Assembly (NCBI GenBank): GCA_039818345.1
Contig: JBCBUC010000011.1
Location: 1-64,000, forward strand
From: Parvularcula sp039818345
GTDB lineage: Bacteria; Pseudomonadota; Alphaproteobacteria; Caulobacterales; Parvularculaceae
Length of the DNA: 64,000 nucleotides
Direction: 5' to 3'
Shown: piece by piece, positions 44,154 to 53,203 of the stretch
Layout: the number at the start of each line of letters is the position of its first letter
Position numbering within the stretch: position 1 is the first letter of the stretch
Translations under genes and position numbers: made by a program
The notes under the pieces: generated by a model
Database searches by the model: none
What the model saw: only the letters and a program-made list of their open reading frames with translations
Told to the model about the DNA's origin: nothing

Positions 44154-46382
44154 TCAAAGAAAACTGTAGGGATCAATATCCACCACGCGCCGCACGGCAC
44201 TGGCGGCCTTCACCCGCGAGAGCCAATCCGACGTGAAGGCCTGGAGCGAGCGTCCCCGCGCAGCTTTCACCAAAAACCGCACCCGGAAGACACCGCGCAG
44301 GCGATAAAAGGGGGCAGGCGCGGGGCCCCACGCTTCAATTCCCTCTGCCTGCGGAACGACTTGCGCTAAGGCACGGGCCTCAGCATTGAGTTTTTGTTCG
44401 TCCTTGCCCGAAAGAATGATCCCCGCAAGGCGGCCATGGGGCGGAAGGCCGATCTCCTCTCGGCAATGAAGTTCTTCGGCAAAAAAAGCGTCGCGATCTC
44501 CACTCGCAAGGGCTTCGGTGACCCGGTGCTCAGGTTGATAGGACTGAAGGAGCACGCGGCCCTTGGCAGCACTTCGGCCCGCGCGGCCTGCCACTTGGGT
44601 TAAGACTTGATAGGTGCGCTCCGAGGCACGCAGATCGCCGCCTGCGAGGCCAAGATCAGCATCCACCCCGACAACTAAGGTAAGGCCAGGAAAGTTGTGC
44701 CCTTTCGCGGCGGCTTGTGTCGCAACAAGGATATCAATCTCTCCCGATGTCATCCGCTCAAGGAGTGCTTTAGCAGCAACAGGGCTTTCAATCGTGTCGG
44801 AGGAAAAAATTTCGACGGTCGCATCAGGCCAGCGCGTTTTCGCCTCCTCCGCCACCCGCTCGACCCCTGGCCCGCAAGCAGTGAGGGTGTCTTTGCCCCC
44901 GCAATGGGGACAGATCTCAGGCTTGGGCATCGAAAACCCGGTCTGGTGGCAGACAAGACGCCCCGTATACCGATGTTCAACCAACCATGTGTCACTATCA
45001 GGCGCGGTGATACGCTCACCGCACCGCCGACAAATCGTGACGGGGGCGTAGCCGCGGCGATTAAGGTAAAGCAGGGCCTGCTGATCTTTCTGCAGCGTGT
45101 CGTTGATCGCCGCCACCGCAGGGTCAGCAATCCACATTCCCTGTTCAGGAGGCGTATCGCGCATGTCCAAGACATCAATGTCGGGCATCACCGCCGGGCC
45201 ATAGCGGCTTTGGAGCTTCACGCTGGTGTACCGCCCTTTTTCGACATTCAGCATCGTCTCTAAGGACGGTGTGGCGGAGGCAAGGATGACGGGAAAGGAC
45301 TGCCGCGCGCCCATCGCTACCGCCATGTCCCGCGCGTGGTAAAGGATACCCTCTTGCTGCTTATAAGCGGGATCATGCTCCTCATCGACGACCACCAGCC
45401 GGAGGTTTTGCCAAGGCAGAAAGAGCGCCGACCGCGCACCGACCACCAAACGACAGGAGCCATCGAGCACCCGCTTCCAAACGCGCCGTCTTTGAGCTGA
45501 TGAAAGATCAGAATGCCAATGCGCAGGCGCAACCCCAAAACGCTCTTCGAGCCGCCGCAAAAAAGGGAGGGTGAGCGCGATCTCGGGCAGCAACACAAGC
45601 GTCTGCGCGGTTGGGTCAGCACGCAAAGCCGCGGCAACAGCTTCGAGATAGACCTCCGTCTTGCCTGATCCCGTCACCCCGTCGATCAAGACCGTCCCCT
45701 CGCCGCGGCCAATCGTGACGCGTAAGCTCGACGCCGCTGCGGCCTGACCGGGATCAAGATCACGCCCGGGAGCATCCGGGTCAGGATCAGGAAACGGGGG
45801 GTCCGGATCAAACTGAACATGCTCAAGCGCCCCCGCTTGCGCAAGACCCCGCACAACACCTTCGGTCACCCCAGCCTTTTCTGCCAGATCCTTAGCGGTT
45901 TGCGCCTGGTCACTCGCCGCATCCAAAACCGCCTGCCGTTTGTCGGTGATCCTCAGATCATCCGGTAGGGCTCCTTTTCGATACCCTGTCCGCCCCCGGA
46001 CATCCGCGAGGCCCTGTTCACCGCGCAAGACCATGCGCAACACCGCCCCGCGGCTCACCATGTAATAGCGCGCCACCCAGTCGACAAAATCGAGGAGTTT
46101 CGGTGCCAAGCGCTGCACATCATAGCGTTGGACGATCGCTTTCAGTTTCGCATCAGGAACAGAAGGGTCTGGCGCGTCATGCCAGACGACCCCTGTCATG
46201 CGCCGCGGACCAAGCGGGACCATGACGATATCGCCTGGCTCAACAAAGAGCCCGTCAGGCACTTCGTAATCATAGCCATCGCCGACCGGCATCGGCAGCA
46301 GCACTTTGGCGCGGCGACGCGGCGCGGGATCCGCCACCTCATCGTCCTTCTTTAGGCGATCCATAGCCTGGCGAGCTACCAT
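44154..46382 (-). CDS. priA: Primosomal replication-restart helicase PriA, one zinc site lost
   Basis: Superfamily-2 helicase that reloads the replisome at stalled forks. About 742 residues with DNA-binding N-terminal domain (AKVLLPMPVGDGYDYEVP), Walker A GVTGSGKTEVYLEA, DEEH box VVVDEEHDPAYKQ, LLYLNRRGYAP and QAAAKGHNFPGLTLV. In the zinc domain, CRRCG and CPHCG (site 1) are intact, but site 2 has Ala, Ser and Thr in place of three of its four cysteines with unchanged spacing. ATG 46382 (MVARQAMDRL) with GAGG upstream is preferred over longer starts. Confidence 0.95.
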   Translation of the reverse strand: MVARQAMDRLKKDDEVADPAPRRRAKVLLPMPVGDGYDYEVPDGLFVEPGDIVMVPLGPRRMTGVVWHDAPDPSVPDAKLKAIVQRYDVQRLAPKLLDFVDWVARYYMVSRGAVLRMVLRGEQGLADVRGRTGYRKGALPDDLRITDKRQAVLDAASDQAQTAKDLAEKAGVTEGVVRGLAQAGALEHVQFDPDPPFPDPDPDAPGRDLDPGQAAAASSLRVTIGRGEGTVLIDGVTGSGKTEVYLEAVAAALRADPTAQTLVLLPEIALTLPFLRRLEERFGVAPAHWHSDLSSAQRRRVWKRVLDGSCRLVVGARSALFLPWQNLRLVVVDEEHDPAYKQQEGILYHARDMAVAMGARQSFPVILASATPSLETMLNVEKGRYTSVKLQSRYGPAVMPDIDVLDMRDTPPEQGMWIADPAVAAINDTLQKDQQALLYLNRRGYAPVTICRRCGERITAPDSDTWLVEHRYTGRLVCHQTGFSMPKPEICPHCGGKDTLTACGPGVERVAEEAKTRWPDATVEIFSSDTIESPVAAKALLERMTSGEIDILVATQAAAKGHNFPGLTLVVGVDADLGLAGGDLRASERTYQVLTQVAGRAGRSAAKGRVLLQSYQPEHRVTEALASGDRDAFFAEELHCREEIGLPPHGRLAGIILSGKDEQKLNAEARALAQVVPQAEGIEAWGPAPAPFYRLRGVFRVRFLVKAARGRSLQAFTSDWLSRVKAASAVRRVVDIDPYSFL

Positions 46383-46453
46383 GTCGGCCTCAACGGCGCG
46401 AGCACTGGTGGATAGAGGTGCAAAAGAAGGCGCGGTTCGGCTAAGGCGCGGCC

Positions 46454-48247
46454 ATGAGAAAAAGCACTGCCTTGGGCACCGCCGCCGCCTTTTTCCTGAC
46501 CCTCGCCGCTTGCGGTGATGAGCCAGCAAGGGAGGTCGACGCCAGTAACCCCGCGTCGGACGCGCTGGCTTCCGTAATGGACGATCATTGGGAGCTCATC
46601 TTGGAGGAAAACCCGGTGTTCGCAGCCCGCCTCGGGCGCGAAGATGGGCTTGGGCGTCTCTCTGATCCCTCGATTGAAGCCTATGAGGAGGGGGTCAATC
46701 AACGCCGCCTTTTGCTGACCCGCCTGAACGCGGTCGACACGCCCGCCCTCAGCCAGGACGAGCTGCTCAACCACACGCTTCTCACCCTCGAGCTCGAGGA
46801 AGCCCAAGAAGAGGCGCAATATGGCGGGAAGTTTCTAACGCTGAGTACGTTTGATGCACCGCATTCAGACCTCGCCCGCCTCGCCGAGGAAACAGCCCTG
46901 CGCACCGAGGAAGACTACCGCTCTTATGTCGATCGTTTGGCGGCGATGCCCGACTATATCGGCAAAGCGATAGCACGCCTTCAGGGCGGGATTGATGCCG
47001 GCTGGACCCAGCCCTGTGAGGCGATGACGGGCTTCCCGCGGACCTATCAAACCCACATCGTCGATGATGCGGCTACATCTGTCTTTATGCTGCCTTTCGC
47101 ACGCCAAGGAGCGGTGGACGATGACACCCACGCCGCCTTCGCAGCCCAGGCGGAGGTCCTGATCCGTGATCAAGTGGTCCCCGCCTTTGAAACCTTCGGT
47201 CTCTTTTACGAAGGCCAGTATGTACCGAATTGCCGCCAGGTGGTGGGTGTGTCGAGCGCCCCGAATGGTGCTGCCTATTACGAACAACGGGTACGGAGCT
47301 TCACCACCACCGATATGACCGCAGACGAGGTGCACAATGTTGGCCTTGCGGAAGTTGCGCGGATCCGCGCCGAAATGGAGGAAGTCGCCGCCGAAGCCGG
47401 CTTTGCGACGCTCCCTGAGTTCCAGGAACATCTGCGCAGCACGCCGTCCTTCTATCCAGCCACCGCCGAGGAGCGGGTGGCGGTTGCCTCGACCATCGCC
47501 AAAAAAATGGATGGCGAGCTGGTGAAACTGTTCACAGTCTTGCCGCGTATGCCGTACACGATCTTACCGATCCCCCTCGATATCGCGGAGGGTACAACCA
47601 CGGCCTATTATACCCGCCCAGCCGTCGATGGTTCACGGGCAGGGGTCTATTGGCTCAACACCACGCTACTAGAGACGCGGCCGCTCTATGAACTGGAGGC
47701 GCTGACGCTGCATGAAGCGGTGCCGGGGCATCACTTACAGATCGCCTTGATGCAAGAGCTCGACCTACCGAATTTCCGGCGCTTTAGCGGCGGGTTTACC
47801 GCCTTTGTCGAGGGCTGGGGTCTTTACTCAGAGCGCTTAGGCCTTGAAGTCGGGTTCTATGAGACGCCTGAGGACAATTTCGGGCGCCTCTCCTATGAGA
47901 TGTGGCGCGCGTGCCGCCTCGTGGTGGACACAGGCCTGCACGCCAAGGGCTGGTCGCGGCAACGCGCGATCAACTTCATGCTCGACAACACAGGCCTCTC
48001 GGAAAACAACATCACCCGCGAGGTAGACCGCTACATCACCTGGCCGGGCCAGGCGGTGGCTTATAAAATTGGTGAGCTGAAGATCCGTGAACTCCGCAAA
48101 AGAGCCGAGGATGCCCTTGGCACTGATTTCGATGTACGGCTCTTCCACGACGTCGTCTTGGGCAGCGGCTCGATCCCCCTCTCGGTGCTCGAAAACCACG
48201 TGGACGCGTTTATTGAAGAGCAGATGGCCACTGGCGCGGCTGAGTGA
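46454..48247 (+). CDS. DUF885 lipoprotein (putative metallopeptidase)
   Basis: A 597-residue lipoprotein: signal peptide with lipobox LAAC (Cys near 20). DUF885 proteins are helical and carry a HExxxxH-like motif, here TLHEAVPGHHLQIALMQE, and a second conserved segment GGFTAFVEGWGLYSE, together suggesting a zinc peptidase active site. Ends with the family-typical helix rich in charged residues. It is divergent from priA and its end overlaps the tyrosine-phosphatase gene (GTGA). Confidence 0.88.
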   Translation: MRKSTALGTAAAFFLTLAACGDEPAREVDASNPASDALASVMDDHWELILEENPVFAARLGREDGLGRLSDPSIEAYEEGVNQRRLLLTRLNAVDTPALSQDELLNHTLLTLELEEAQEEAQYGGKFLTLSTFDAPHSDLARLAEETALRTEEDYRSYVDRLAAMPDYIGKAIARLQGGIDAGWTQPCEAMTGFPRTYQTHIVDDAATSVFMLPFARQGAVDDDTHAAFAAQAEVLIRDQVVPAFETFGLFYEGQYVPNCRQVVGVSSAPNGAAYYEQRVRSFTTTDMTADEVHNVGLAEVARIRAEMEEVAAEAGFATLPEFQEHLRSTPSFYPATAEERVAVASTIAKKMDGELVKLFTVLPRMPYTILPIPLDIAEGTTTAYYTRPAVDGSRAGVYWLNTTLLETRPLYELEALTLHEAVPGHHLQIALMQELDLPNFRRFSGGFTAFVEGWGLYSERLGLEVGFYETPEDNFGRLSYEMWRACRLVVDTGLHAKGWSRQRAINFMLDNTGLSENNITREVDRYITWPGQAVAYKIGELKIRELRKRAEDALGTDFDVRLFHDVVLGSGSIPLSVLENHVDAFIEEQMATGAAE

Positions 48248-48690
48248 CCAGCGTTCTCTTCGTCTGCTTGGGGAATATTTGCCGAAGCCCGGCCGCGGAA
48301 GGTGTGTTCCGTGACCGCGCTGCGGCGGCTGGCCTCGATGTCACCACCGATAGCGCGGGTACCGGCGGATGGCATGCCGGCGATCCGCCCGATCACCGCA
48401 TGACAGCGGCCGCTGCGCGCCGCCGCTATGACATCTCTGGGCAGCGCGCTCGCCGTGTCGATGATGGCGATGGCTATAGCTTTGATCATATCATCGCCAT
48501 GGATGCCTCGAACTTAGCGGATCTTCAGGATCGCGCGCTCCCCGATTGGACCGCTAAGATCCGTATGCTGCACCCAATGCACGATGTACCTGACCCCTAT
48601 TATGGCGGCGAGCAGGGGTTTGAAACCGTGCTTGATATGCTCGAGCAAGGGATCGATGCGTTAATCGAGGAGATCAAAACGGGTGCCTAG
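48244..48690 (+). CDS. Low-molecular-weight protein-tyrosine phosphatase
   Basis: A 148-residue phosphatase with the P-loop VCLGNICRSPAAEG at residues 5-18 (C-x5-R-S) and the general-acid loop VPDPYYGG near the C-terminus. In bacteria these act on tyrosine kinases of exopolysaccharide export or on arsenate; no such partner is nearby. GTG start overlapping the DUF885 gene, and 8 bases overlap with the next gene. Confidence 0.93.
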   Translation: MTSVLFVCLGNICRSPAAEGVFRDRAAAAGLDVTTDSAGTGGWHAGDPPDHRMTAAAARRRYDISGQRARRVDDGDGYSFDHIIAMDASNLADLQDRALPDWTAKIRMLHPMHDVPDPYYGGEQGFETVLDMLEQGIDALIEEIKTGA

Positions 48691-49567
48691 GGTTCTGTTC
48701 GTCGGCCTTGGCTATTCTGTTCATCCGCTCGCTGAGCGCCTCCAACACGAGGGCTGGCAAGTCATCGGCACCACGCGATCGAGAAAGAAAGCCGAGACCC
48801 TTCGAACCGCCAGCATCGAACCGATCATCTGGGAGGCAGGAGCGCCGCTGAACGCCCGTGATGCGCTCAACCACGATGCGGTGGTGATCTCCGTGGCCCC
48901 TAAGGATGGCTCATGCCCCGTGGCGACAGCCCTCGCGCATGAGCTGCCAAAGAAAGCGACGACGCAGATCCTCTATCTTTCGTCGTCTGGCGTTTACGGA
49001 GATTTTGCTGGCGATTGGGTTGATGAAACGACGCCGTGCCGTCCGGGGACTGAACGCGGCATCGCCCGCTTGGCCGCCGAGCAGCAATGGCTGGCATTAG
49101 CCGCCAAGGTAGGCGCCCGCCTCACCCTTTGTCGCCTCGCCGGTATTTACGGCCCTGGACGCAACGCGGTGGAGTCCCTTGCTGGCGATACCCCCGGCGC
49201 CCGCGCGGGTCTGACCCGCCGGTTGATCAAGCCTGGGCAAGTCTTCAACCGCATCCACCGCGACGATATTGCCGAAGGCCTCCACGCTCTTCTGCACACA
49301 AATAAACCACCAGATATCGTCAACTTCACCGATAACGAACCCGGACCGCCCGCCGATGTTATCACCCACGCCGCCAGCCTTCTTGGCATCGATCCGCCGC
49401 CCGAAGTTCAGTTTGAGGATATCAAAGACGAACTCTCCGCCATGGCGCGAAGCTTTTACGCGGAGAACAAGCGCCTCAAAAACGACCGGCTCCACGCATT
49501 GGTCGGCGCCCTCCGCCACCCCACCTATCGCGAGGGCCTCGCAGCGATCGCAAACGCCCGCCGTTAG
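48683..49567 (+). CDS. NAD-dependent epimerase/dehydratase family protein (YeeZ-like)
   Basis: A 294-residue extended-SDR-type protein: N-terminal Rossmann VLFVGLGYSVHPLAERL, then SSSGVYGDFAGDWVDE (with the active-site region) and LAGIYGPGRNAVESL, a pattern shared with YeeZ-like proteins. The classic Tyr-x-x-x-Lys is not obvious, so catalytic type is uncertain. GTG start inside the phosphatase gene end. Confidence 0.82.
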   Translation: MPRVLFVGLGYSVHPLAERLQHEGWQVIGTTRSRKKAETLRTASIEPIIWEAGAPLNARDALNHDAVVISVAPKDGSCPVATALAHELPKKATTQILYLSSSGVYGDFAGDWVDETTPCRPGTERGIARLAAEQQWLALAAKVGARLTLCRLAGIYGPGRNAVESLAGDTPGARAGLTRRLIKPGQVFNRIHRDDIAEGLHALLHTNKPPDIVNFTDNEPGPPADVITHAASLLGIDPPPEVQFEDIKDELSAMARSFYAENKRLKNDRLHALVGALRHPTYREGLAAIANARR

Positions 49568-49627
49568 GCATCGGCTCCGTCTTCTGTTAGGCCTAGTCTT
49601 GCTCTTTAGACGAAGATCGGCCTCCTG

Positions 49628-50800
49628 ATGTCCATCGCCCCCTCTTTGATTGACCGCCGCAGACTCTTTACACTTGGCGCTGGACTTGCGCTGGCGAGCT
49701 GTGCGGAGCCGCAAGCCAGCAGCCAACCCGTCCTTTCCTCAGGCGCGCCCACCCCGCTAGATCTTTCGGCGTCACGGCTGATGCGGATCACCGTCTGCTC
49801 ACGCCCCTTCCGGCCCGCTGGACCGCGGCTTGAGGAGGAGCGCCTGGGCGAGAAACGCGTGATCCACAATTACGGCCATGGCGGGGCCGGTTGGTCCCTC
49901 ACCTGGGGGTGTGCGGAGGAGGTGCTCGAGCTTGCAATGCGCGAGCGGCCCGGTGACGTTGCCGTGATTGGTGCGGGCGCTCTTGGCCTTGCGAGCGCCT
50001 TACGTCTCGCTGAGGAGGGCCTTCCCGTCACGATCTATGCGGAAGATTTCCCATCCGAAAGTCGCTCGGCCCGCGCCACGGGCACTTGGTCACCCGACAG
50101 CCGGATCTCCTTGGACACAGATATAGCGCCAGACTTTGGCGACCGATGGGAGCGTTGGGCGCGCAAGTCTTACTCTGTGCACCAGCATTTTGTAGGCCTT
50201 GATCATCAGCCAGTGGAATTCACCCCTCGCTACCGTTTAAGGGACGACGAGGGTCCCGCATCTGAACCTGCGGAGCGCAGCTTTAGCCATTTCTATCGGC
50301 GGATTTCGGACATGCTGCCGCTTGGCCAGTCGATCGATCCAGCGGCCCACGGGTTCACCACCGCGAAGGCCTATCAAGAGATGAGCATGACCTTCAACGT
50401 CGCGCAGTATTTCGATGACTTGATGACGGCCTATCTGCTCCGCGGCGGCAAGATCCAGCGGCGCCGCTTTGATGCCGCCGAAGAGGTGATGGCGCTGCCG
50501 CAAACGCTCATTGTTAACTGTACAGGGATGGGCGCTAAGGCGCTCTTTGACGACAACAGCCTTGTCCCCGTGCGCGGCCAGATCGCCTGGCTCGCCCCGC
50601 AGCCAGGGGTGCAATATGGCGTCTATTACAAAAACGGCACCGCCCTTGCGCGGCGCGACGGGATCGTCATCCAAGACCGCGGCCCCAACGAGGATTTCGG
50701 CTACGGAATCGGCGAAGAAACCCCCAACCAGGCTGAGTTTGAGGCCACCCTGGCGACGATGGCATCGTGCTTCGCCACACCGCCAAGTTCTGCGATATAA
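49628..50800 (+). CDS. FAD-dependent D-amino-acid-oxidase-like lipoprotein, circularly permuted
   Basis: A 390-residue protein. The N-terminus has a Tat-like RRRLFTLG motif with a lipobox-like ALASC. Residues about 52-98 hold SRPFRPAGPR, then HNYGHGGAGWSLTWGCAEE, which in D-amino-acid oxidases form the C-terminal end (active-site Arg and FAD contacts). The FAD-binding VIGAGALGLASALRLAEEG comes afterwards (near 115-135), and the chain ends after VNCTGMGAKALF and the region that normally leads into GxRPxRP. So the fold order is permuted. Predicted to oxidise a D-amino acid or similar amine in the periplasm. Stops inside the ahcY palindrome. Confidence 0.85.
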   Translation: MSIAPSLIDRRRLFTLGAGLALASCAEPQASSQPVLSSGAPTPLDLSASRLMRITVCSRPFRPAGPRLEEERLGEKRVIHNYGHGGAGWSLTWGCAEEVLELAMRERPGDVAVIGAGALGLASALRLAEEGLPVTIYAEDFPSESRSARATGTWSPDSRISLDTDIAPDFGDRWERWARKSYSVHQHFVGLDHQPVEFTPRYRLRDDEGPASEPAERSFSHFYRRISDMLPLGQSIDPAAHGFTTAKAYQEMSMTFNVAQYFDDLMTAYLLRGGKIQRRRFDAAEEVMALPQTLIVNCTGMGAKALFDDNSLVPVRGQIAWLAPQPGVQYGVYYKNGTALARRDGIVIQDRGPNEDFGYGIGEETPNQAEFEATLATMASCFATPPSSAI

Positions 50801-50815
50801 AGAAAGCTTTATATC
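50794..50815. promoter_or_regulatory. Perfect palindrome upstream of ahcY
   Basis: Arms GATATAAAG (50794-50802) and CTTTATATC (50807-50815) are perfect 9-bp inverted repeats separated by AAAG. They lie 46 bases upstream of the ahcY start, and the TAA stop of the upstream oxidase gene (50798-50800) falls inside the left arm. Such a site fits a dimeric repressor operator. ArsR-family SahR/SamR regulators control ahcY and methionine-cycle genes in some proteobacteria; I could not verify that the motif is theirs. Confidence 0.6.
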
Positions 50816-50861
50816 CTTGCAGAGCACTGCTAGCGGGCCCCCAGGATTTTTGGAGACCCGC

Positions 50862-52259
50862 ATGACCCAGGACTACGCTGTCAAAGACATTGGCCTTGCC
50901 GACTTCGGCGAAAAAGAAATTGCGATCGCCGAGCATGAAATGCCTGGCCTGATGTCCACGCGCGCTGAGTTCGGCGCAGAACAGCCTTTGAAGGGCGCGC
51001 GTATCGCGGGCTCCCTCCACATGACGATCCAGACCGCCGTCCTCATCCGCACCCTTGAAGCGCTTGGCGCCGAAGTCCGCTGGGTGAGCTGCAACATCTA
51101 CTCCACCCAAGACCATGCCGCCGCCGCGATTGCAGCCTCCGGCACACCGGTCTTCGCCCATAAGGGTGAGACACTCGAAGAATACTGGGACTTCTGCGAC
51201 CGCATTTGGGAATGGCCCAATGGCGAGATCGCCAACATGATCCTCGACGATGGCGGCGATGCAACGATGCTGATCCTGATCGGCAGCCAGGCCGAGACCG
51301 ACCCTTCGGTGCTCGACAATCCGTCCAATGAAGAAGAAGAAGCCTTCTTCGCCACGATCAAACGGCGCCTGGCGAAGGACCCTGGCTTTTATAGCCGCGT
51401 CAAAGCCTCGATCAAAGGCGTGACCGAGGAAACCACCACCGGCGTCATGCGCCTTTACCAGCGTGAGAAAGCAGGCACGCTTCCCTTCCCCGCGATCAAT
51501 GTTAACGACAGCGTCACCAAGTCGAAATTCGACAACAAGTACGGCTGTAAAGAATCGCTTGTGGACGCGATCCGTCGCGGTACGGACGTGATGATGGCCG
51601 GCAAGGTCGCCACTGTCGCTGGTTACGGCGATGTCGGCAAAGGCTCCGCTGCCTCGCTCCGCGGTGCAGGCTGCCGCGTCATGGTCACCGAAGTCGACCC
51701 GATCTGCGCCCTGCAAGCGGCGATGGACGGCTATGAAGTCGTCACCATGGAAGATGCAGCACCGCGCTCTGACATCATCGTTACCGCGACGGGCAACAAG
51801 GATGTTCTGACTGCTGATCATTTCCGCGCATGTAAGAATATGGCGATCATCTGCAACATCGGTCACTTCGATAACGAGATCCAAGTGGACGCCCTGCGAA
51901 ACTATCCGTGGACCAACATCAAAGACCAGGTCGACATGATCGAGATCGCGGCAGATAAGAAAATCATCCTTCTCTCTGAAGGGCGCCTCGTGAACCTCGG
52001 CAATGCCACCGGCCACCCAAGCTTTGTGATGTCCGCAAGCTTCACCAACCAAACGCTGGCGCAGATCGAGCTCTTTAAGAACAACACAGGTCAGTACGAG
52101 AATAAGGTCTACGTCCTGCCCAAACAGCTCGACGAGAAAGTGGCGGCCCTGCACCTCGCCCATGTCGGCGCAAACCTCAGTGCCCTGTCAAATGACCAGG
52201 CCGATTATATTGGCGTGCCGCAGGCTGGCCCCTTCAAAAACGAAGAGTACCGGTACTAG
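50862..52259 (+). CDS. ahcY: Adenosylhomocysteinase
   Basis: Splits S-adenosylhomocysteine to adenosine and homocysteine, relieving methyltransferase inhibition. The 465-residue protein has NAD motif AGYGDVGKGSAASLRGAG, VNDSVTKSKFDNKYGCKESLVDAI, and the C-terminal NEEYRY-type end (KNEEYRY), where the final Tyr/Arg/Lys residues join the NAD site of the neighbouring subunit. ATG 50862 follows GGAG at 50852-50855. Its TAG stop lies inside the CTAG end of a repeat. SAM-cycle regulation via the upstream palindrome is likely. Confidence 0.98.
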   Translation: MTQDYAVKDIGLADFGEKEIAIAEHEMPGLMSTRAEFGAEQPLKGARIAGSLHMTIQTAVLIRTLEALGAEVRWVSCNIYSTQDHAAAAIAASGTPVFAHKGETLEEYWDFCDRIWEWPNGEIANMILDDGGDATMLILIGSQAETDPSVLDNPSNEEEEAFFATIKRRLAKDPGFYSRVKASIKGVTEETTTGVMRLYQREKAGTLPFPAINVNDSVTKSKFDNKYGCKESLVDAIRRGTDVMMAGKVATVAGYGDVGKGSAASLRGAGCRVMVTEVDPICALQAAMDGYEVVTMEDAAPRSDIIVTATGNKDVLTADHFRACKNMAIICNIGHFDNEIQVDALRNYPWTNIKDQVDMIEIAADKKIILLSEGRLVNLGNATGHPSFVMSASFTNQTLAQIELFKNNTGQYENKVYVLPKQLDEKVAALHLAHVGANLSALSNDQADYIGVPQAGPFKNEEYRY

Positions 52260-52351
52260 AGCCAATTCTGACCGAATTGACCCTAGCTTGTTTTTTGCGG
52301 TCGCATTTTCTGACGCCCAACCGGTGTCCACTTGGTCGGAAAATGCTCTAG
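52256..52351. repeat. CTAG-ended bipartite palindromic repeat, copy 2
   Basis: About 96 bases, in the opposite orientation to copy 1. The CTAG at 52256-52259 contains the ahcY stop and opens a hairpin to CTAG at 52283-52286 (13-bp arms, 2 mismatches). The second half is a hairpin with GCATTTTCTGAC (52303-52314) and GGTCGGAAAATGC (52334-52346), core reading CCGGTGTCCACTT, ending GCTCTAG at 52345-52351. Both halves match copy 1 at 17637-17743. It may also terminate ahcY transcription. Confidence 0.75.
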
Positions 52352-52474
52352 CCATCACGCTAACCAACCAATTGATCGGGAGGGCAATCCTCAAGGGTGC
52401 TCGCCCGATTTGCGTTGAGCGCCCTTCCCGCTAAGCTCCAGCGCTGGGAACAGAATTTTACTCTGGGGAGCACC

Positions 52475-53035
52475 ATGGGACTTCGTAGTTTTGCATTTGG
52501 CATGGCCACTGGGGCCGCCCTTGTCCTTGGCGGCCAATACGTCATGGCCACCAACATGCTGGAAGGGCAGGGCCTTATCGCGCCGAAGGAATCGATGGAA
52601 TCGCTGATCGAGCGCGTGACCCCCCCGCCAAGCGCTTCTGAGAACACCGACACCTCCGAGGACGATCGCGCTGAGGAAACCTCCATTCTTGAGGCCCTTG
52701 CGCCCAAACCCGCTGAGCCTTCCGATCAGGGACAGGTGAGCGACCGGTTCTCGGGCGAAGCGTCTTATTATGCAGAAAGCCTCGATGGTAACCCAACAGC
52801 GAGCGGCGAGCCTTACCGCCACAATGGTTACACCGCTGCGCACCGTACGCTGCCCTTTGGAACAAGGGTACGCGTGACCCGTCAGGACACCGGCCAAAGC
52901 GTTGTGGTGACGATCAATGACCGCGGCCCCTACGCCCATAACCGGGTGATTGACTTGAGCGGTGCCGCGGCCAGCGAGATCGATATGGACATTGTCGGCG
53001 TCGCCATGGTCGATGTGGAAGTGCTGAGCGACTAA
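52475..53035 (+). CDS. Septal ring lytic transglycosylase RlpA-like protein
   Basis: A 186-residue exported or anchored protein with an N-terminal hydrophobic segment (FAFGMATGAALVLGGQYVM), a Glu/Pro-rich linker and a C-terminal double-psi beta-barrel domain: GEASYYAESLDGNPTASGE, NGYTAAHRTLPFGTRVRV and NDRGPYAHNRVIDLS, which is the RlpA pattern with the catalytic Asp. It lacks the SPOR domain found in full RlpA. Cleaves peptidoglycan lacking stem peptides in family members. ATG 52475 behind GGGGAGC. Confidence 0.88.
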   Translation: MGLRSFAFGMATGAALVLGGQYVMATNMLEGQGLIAPKESMESLIERVTPPPSASENTDTSEDDRAEETSILEALAPKPAEPSDQGQVSDRFSGEASYYAESLDGNPTASGEPYRHNGYTAAHRTLPFGTRVRVTRQDTGQSVVVTINDRGPYAHNRVIDLSGAAASEIDMDIVGVAMVDVEVLSD

Positions 53036-53086
53036 CAGGACACAAGCCTCCCTTCAGCTTTGTACGCCTCACCGACTGGCATTAGA

Positions 53087-53112
53087 GCGTGAGCAGAATA
53101 TACCGCTCACGC
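53087..53112 (+). terminator. Hairpin after the RlpA-like gene
   Basis: GCGTGAGC (53087-53094) and GCTCACGC (53105-53112) are a perfect 8-bp inverted repeat with a 10-nt AT-rich loop, 51 bases after the stop. No T-tract. The preceding TTAGA may be a decayed relative of the CTAGAGC repeat ends. Confidence 0.45.
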
Positions 53113-53203
53113 CGTCGATTGCCCCCGTGTTATCGGCTTCGCGATGACAGCACCTGACCGCATGATGGTGGAGAAGCGGGGCTGGTCGGTTTAGGCTGAC
53201 GTC

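Noticed and set aside
50667..52163. A 498-codon open frame opposite ahcY
   Set aside because: ahcY is certain on the + strand. The long antisense frame follows from its GC-skewed codons and shows no family motif.
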